Source: Chlamydiia bacterium
GTDB taxonomy: Bacteria > Chlamydiota > Chlamydiia > Chlamydiales > JAAZZY01
Assembly: GCA_014239035.1 (NCBI GenBank)
Contig: JAAZZY010000082.1
Coordinates: forward strand, 1-6,920
Reading direction: 5' to 3'
Length of the DNA: 6,920 nucleotides
The notes under the pieces: model-generated
What the model saw: only the letters and a program-made list of their open reading frames with translations
Databases searched by the model: none
Told to the model about the DNA's origin: nothing
Shown here: one piece after another, positions 5,718 through 6,920 of the stretch
Layout: each line of letters opens with the position of its first letter
Numbering within the stretch: position 1 is the first letter of the stretch
Made by a program: the position numbers and the translations under genes

Positions 5718-5746
5718 TTGAGGGTTAAAGAGAAAAAGTATATCAT
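5718..5746 (+). promoter_or_regulatory. Candidate promoter of the ABC-F gene
   Basis: TTGAGG (5718-5723) and TATCAT (5741-5746, five of six) are separated by the ideal 17 bases. The start would fall near 5753, about 32 bases before the ATG at 5785. It lies just downstream of the Dabb terminator, as expected for an independent transcription unit. Confidence 0.5.
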
Positions 5747-5784
5747 TGCCCTCTAAGCAGTTACCCTTAATTATAGCCACCTTT

Positions 5785-6920
5785 ATGATTTCTATTCAAA
5801 ATGTAGCCATGTCCTATGGCATGAAACTCCTATTCGATGATGTTAGCCTGCATCTAAGCGGTAAAAATCGCTATGGACTCCTTGGTGCCAATGGAACAGG
5901 GAAGTCTACTTTCATGCGCTTGCTTATGGGAGAAGAAGAGGCACTTGTTGGCACAGTAACTGTTTCTAAGAATGAAAAAGTGGGCTGGCTTAAACAAGAC
6001 CAAGATCAATTTTTAGAAGCCACAATCTTATCTGTTGTTTTAAGAGGTCATAAAGAGCTTTGGAGGGCATTTGCTGGTAAAGAGAAGCTCCTTGCTCAAG
6101 ATAACCTCTCTGATGATGATATCAACAAGCTAGTGGATTGTGAAGAAGATATTGATCGTCTGCATGGATATGCAGCAGAAGCCAAGGCTGAAGATCTACT
6201 TGTTGGGCTAGGCGTTCCAAAAGAACTTCATAATAACCCTCTTAAAACCTTATCTGGGGGTTACAAGCTTAGAGTGCTGCTTGCTAGAACCCTATTTGAT
6301 CACCCAGACACCTTATTACTCGATGAGCCTACCAACTACCTAGACATTGTAACCATTGACTGGCTAGCCAATTATTTGACGAGTGCTTTTAAAGGGATGC
6401 TCATTGTTATTTCGCACGATCACTATTTCATTAATCGAGTATGTAACCACATCTTAGATATCGACTATGGAGAGATTCGCTCCTATAACGGAGGATACGA
6501 TCTTTTTTGTAAGCAGAAAGAAGAAATTGCTGAACAAAAAGAACAAGCGAGAAAAAGTCACCAAAAGTATGTCGATCGTATGCAATCATTTATTGATCGT
6601 TTTAAAGCAAAAGCATCAAAAGCAAAGCAGGCGCAATCTAGGGTAAAGCAACTAGATAAGCTTGAATGGCCGAAAGTAGATGTTTCTTCTAGAAAGCGTC
6701 CAAAGATCGCTTTTAAGTGCATCCAAAAATCTGGACGGATTGCTTTAAAACTTACAGATCTTTGTAAAAGCTTTGGCCCAAAAGATGTCATCACCTTTCT
6801 AAACTTAGAAGTGCACAGAGGTGAAAAGATTGGTATTTTAGGACCCAATGGAGTGGGAAAATCCACACTATTGAAGTTAGCCTTAAAAACGTTAGAGCCA
6901 TGCTCTGGAGAAATAGAGTG
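5785..6920 (+). CDS. ybiT: ABC-F family ATPase, YbiT-like (partial, 3' end missing)
   Basis: The first 378 codons of an ABC-F protein, a soluble twin-ATPase family that acts at the ribosomal E site rather than in transport. The frame runs open to the window edge; YbiT relatives are about 530 residues, so roughly 150 are missing. Domain 1 has Walker A GANGTGKST (34-42), a GHKELW arm segment, signature LSGGYKLR (156-163), Walker B LLLDEPTNYLD (177-187) and switch SHDHYF (210-215). The basic helical linker follows, with FIDRFKAKASKAKQAQSR (269-286), the P-site tRNA interaction motif region. Domain 2 begins with Walker A GPNGVGKST (353-361). The start matches family N-termini, though no Shine-Dalgarno is visible. 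No membrane segment is present. YbiT subtype is my reading of domain 1; ABC-F itself is certain. Confidence 0.93.
   Translation, partial: MISIQNVAMSYGMKLLFDDVSLHLSGKNRYGLLGANGTGKSTFMRLLMGEEEALVGTVTVSKNEKVGWLKQDQDQFLEATILSVVLRGHKELWRAFAGKEKLLAQDNLSDDDINKLVDCEEDIDRLHGYAAEAKAEDLLVGLGVPKELHNNPLKTLSGGYKLRVLLARTLFDHPDTLLLDEPTNYLDIVTIDWLANYLTSAFKGMLIVISHDHYFINRVCNHILDIDYGEIRSYNGGYDLFCKQKEEIAEQKEQARKSHQKYVDRMQSFIDRFKAKASKAKQAQSRVKQLDKLEWPKVDVSSRKRPKIAFKCIQKSGRIALKLTDLCKSFGPKDVITFLNLEVHRGEKIGILGPNGVGKSTLLKLALKTLEPCSGEIE

Noticed and set aside
6558..6866. Minus-strand 102-codon open frame inside the ABC-F gene
   Set aside because: Antisense to the conserved linker and second Walker A region; no independent support.
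5785..6920. ABC-F protein as the exporter for a Nif11-derived peptide
   Set aside because: It has two fused ATPase domains, the ABC-F linker and no membrane segments or peptidase domain, so it is a ribosome factor and not a transporter. The terminator also separates it from the neighbours.
1..6920. CRISPR arrays, insertion sequences, large repeats
   Set aside because: I saw no regularly spaced repeats, transposase motifs or long terminal inverted repeats on either strand.

Overview
This window most likely comes from a member of the Chlamydiae, probably an environmental (Parachlamydiales-type) lineage. The main clue is gene order. The end of rpmA is followed by obgE, and then by a convergent three-gene metal ABC transporter operon. 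As I remember it, this is the same neighbourhood as CT420-CT415 in Chlamydia trachomatis. The AT-rich intergenic DNA and a tRNA gene without an encoded CCA also fit. The genus cannot be decided from the sequence alone.

Layout: (1) Positions 1-1229, plus strand: the 3' part of rpmA (ribosomal protein L27), then obgE (ribosome-associated GTPase) 6 bases later. (2) Positions 1218-3647, minus strand: a compact operon transcribed as binding protein, ATPase, permease. It encodes a zinc- or manganese-type cluster A-I uptake system. Its last gene overlaps the end of obgE tail to tail. (3) Positions 3802-4440, plus strand: a hypoxanthine/guanine phosphoribosyltransferase of the type I associate with gammaproteobacteria, carrying an N-terminal extension that looks like a signal peptide. 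(4) Positions 4489-4575: tRNA-Ser(GGA). (5) Positions 4640-5188, minus strand: a small protein made of two tandem Nif11-like domains, read from a near-consensus promoter. (6) Positions 5330-5629, plus strand: a 99-residue Dabb-domain protein closed by a clear intrinsic terminator. (7) Position 5785 to the window end, plus strand: the first two thirds or so of an ABC-F translation factor of the YbiT type, with its own good promoter.

Translation-linked genes (L27, Obg, tRNA-Ser, ABC-F) and metal uptake are the conserved backbone. The 3.8-5.6 kb stretch looks like accessory material. The most unusual item is the tandem Nif11 protein. Nif11 is best known as the leader region of ribosomally made, post-translationally modified peptides (RiPPs). 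Here each copy ends in an Ala-Ala-Gly motif, and a Gly/Trp-rich 38-residue segment lies between the copies. No modifying enzyme or exporter is encoded in the window. The second unusual item is the apparently exported phosphoribosyltransferase, an enzyme that normally works in the cytosol. All family assignments rest on reading motifs by eye, without database searches.
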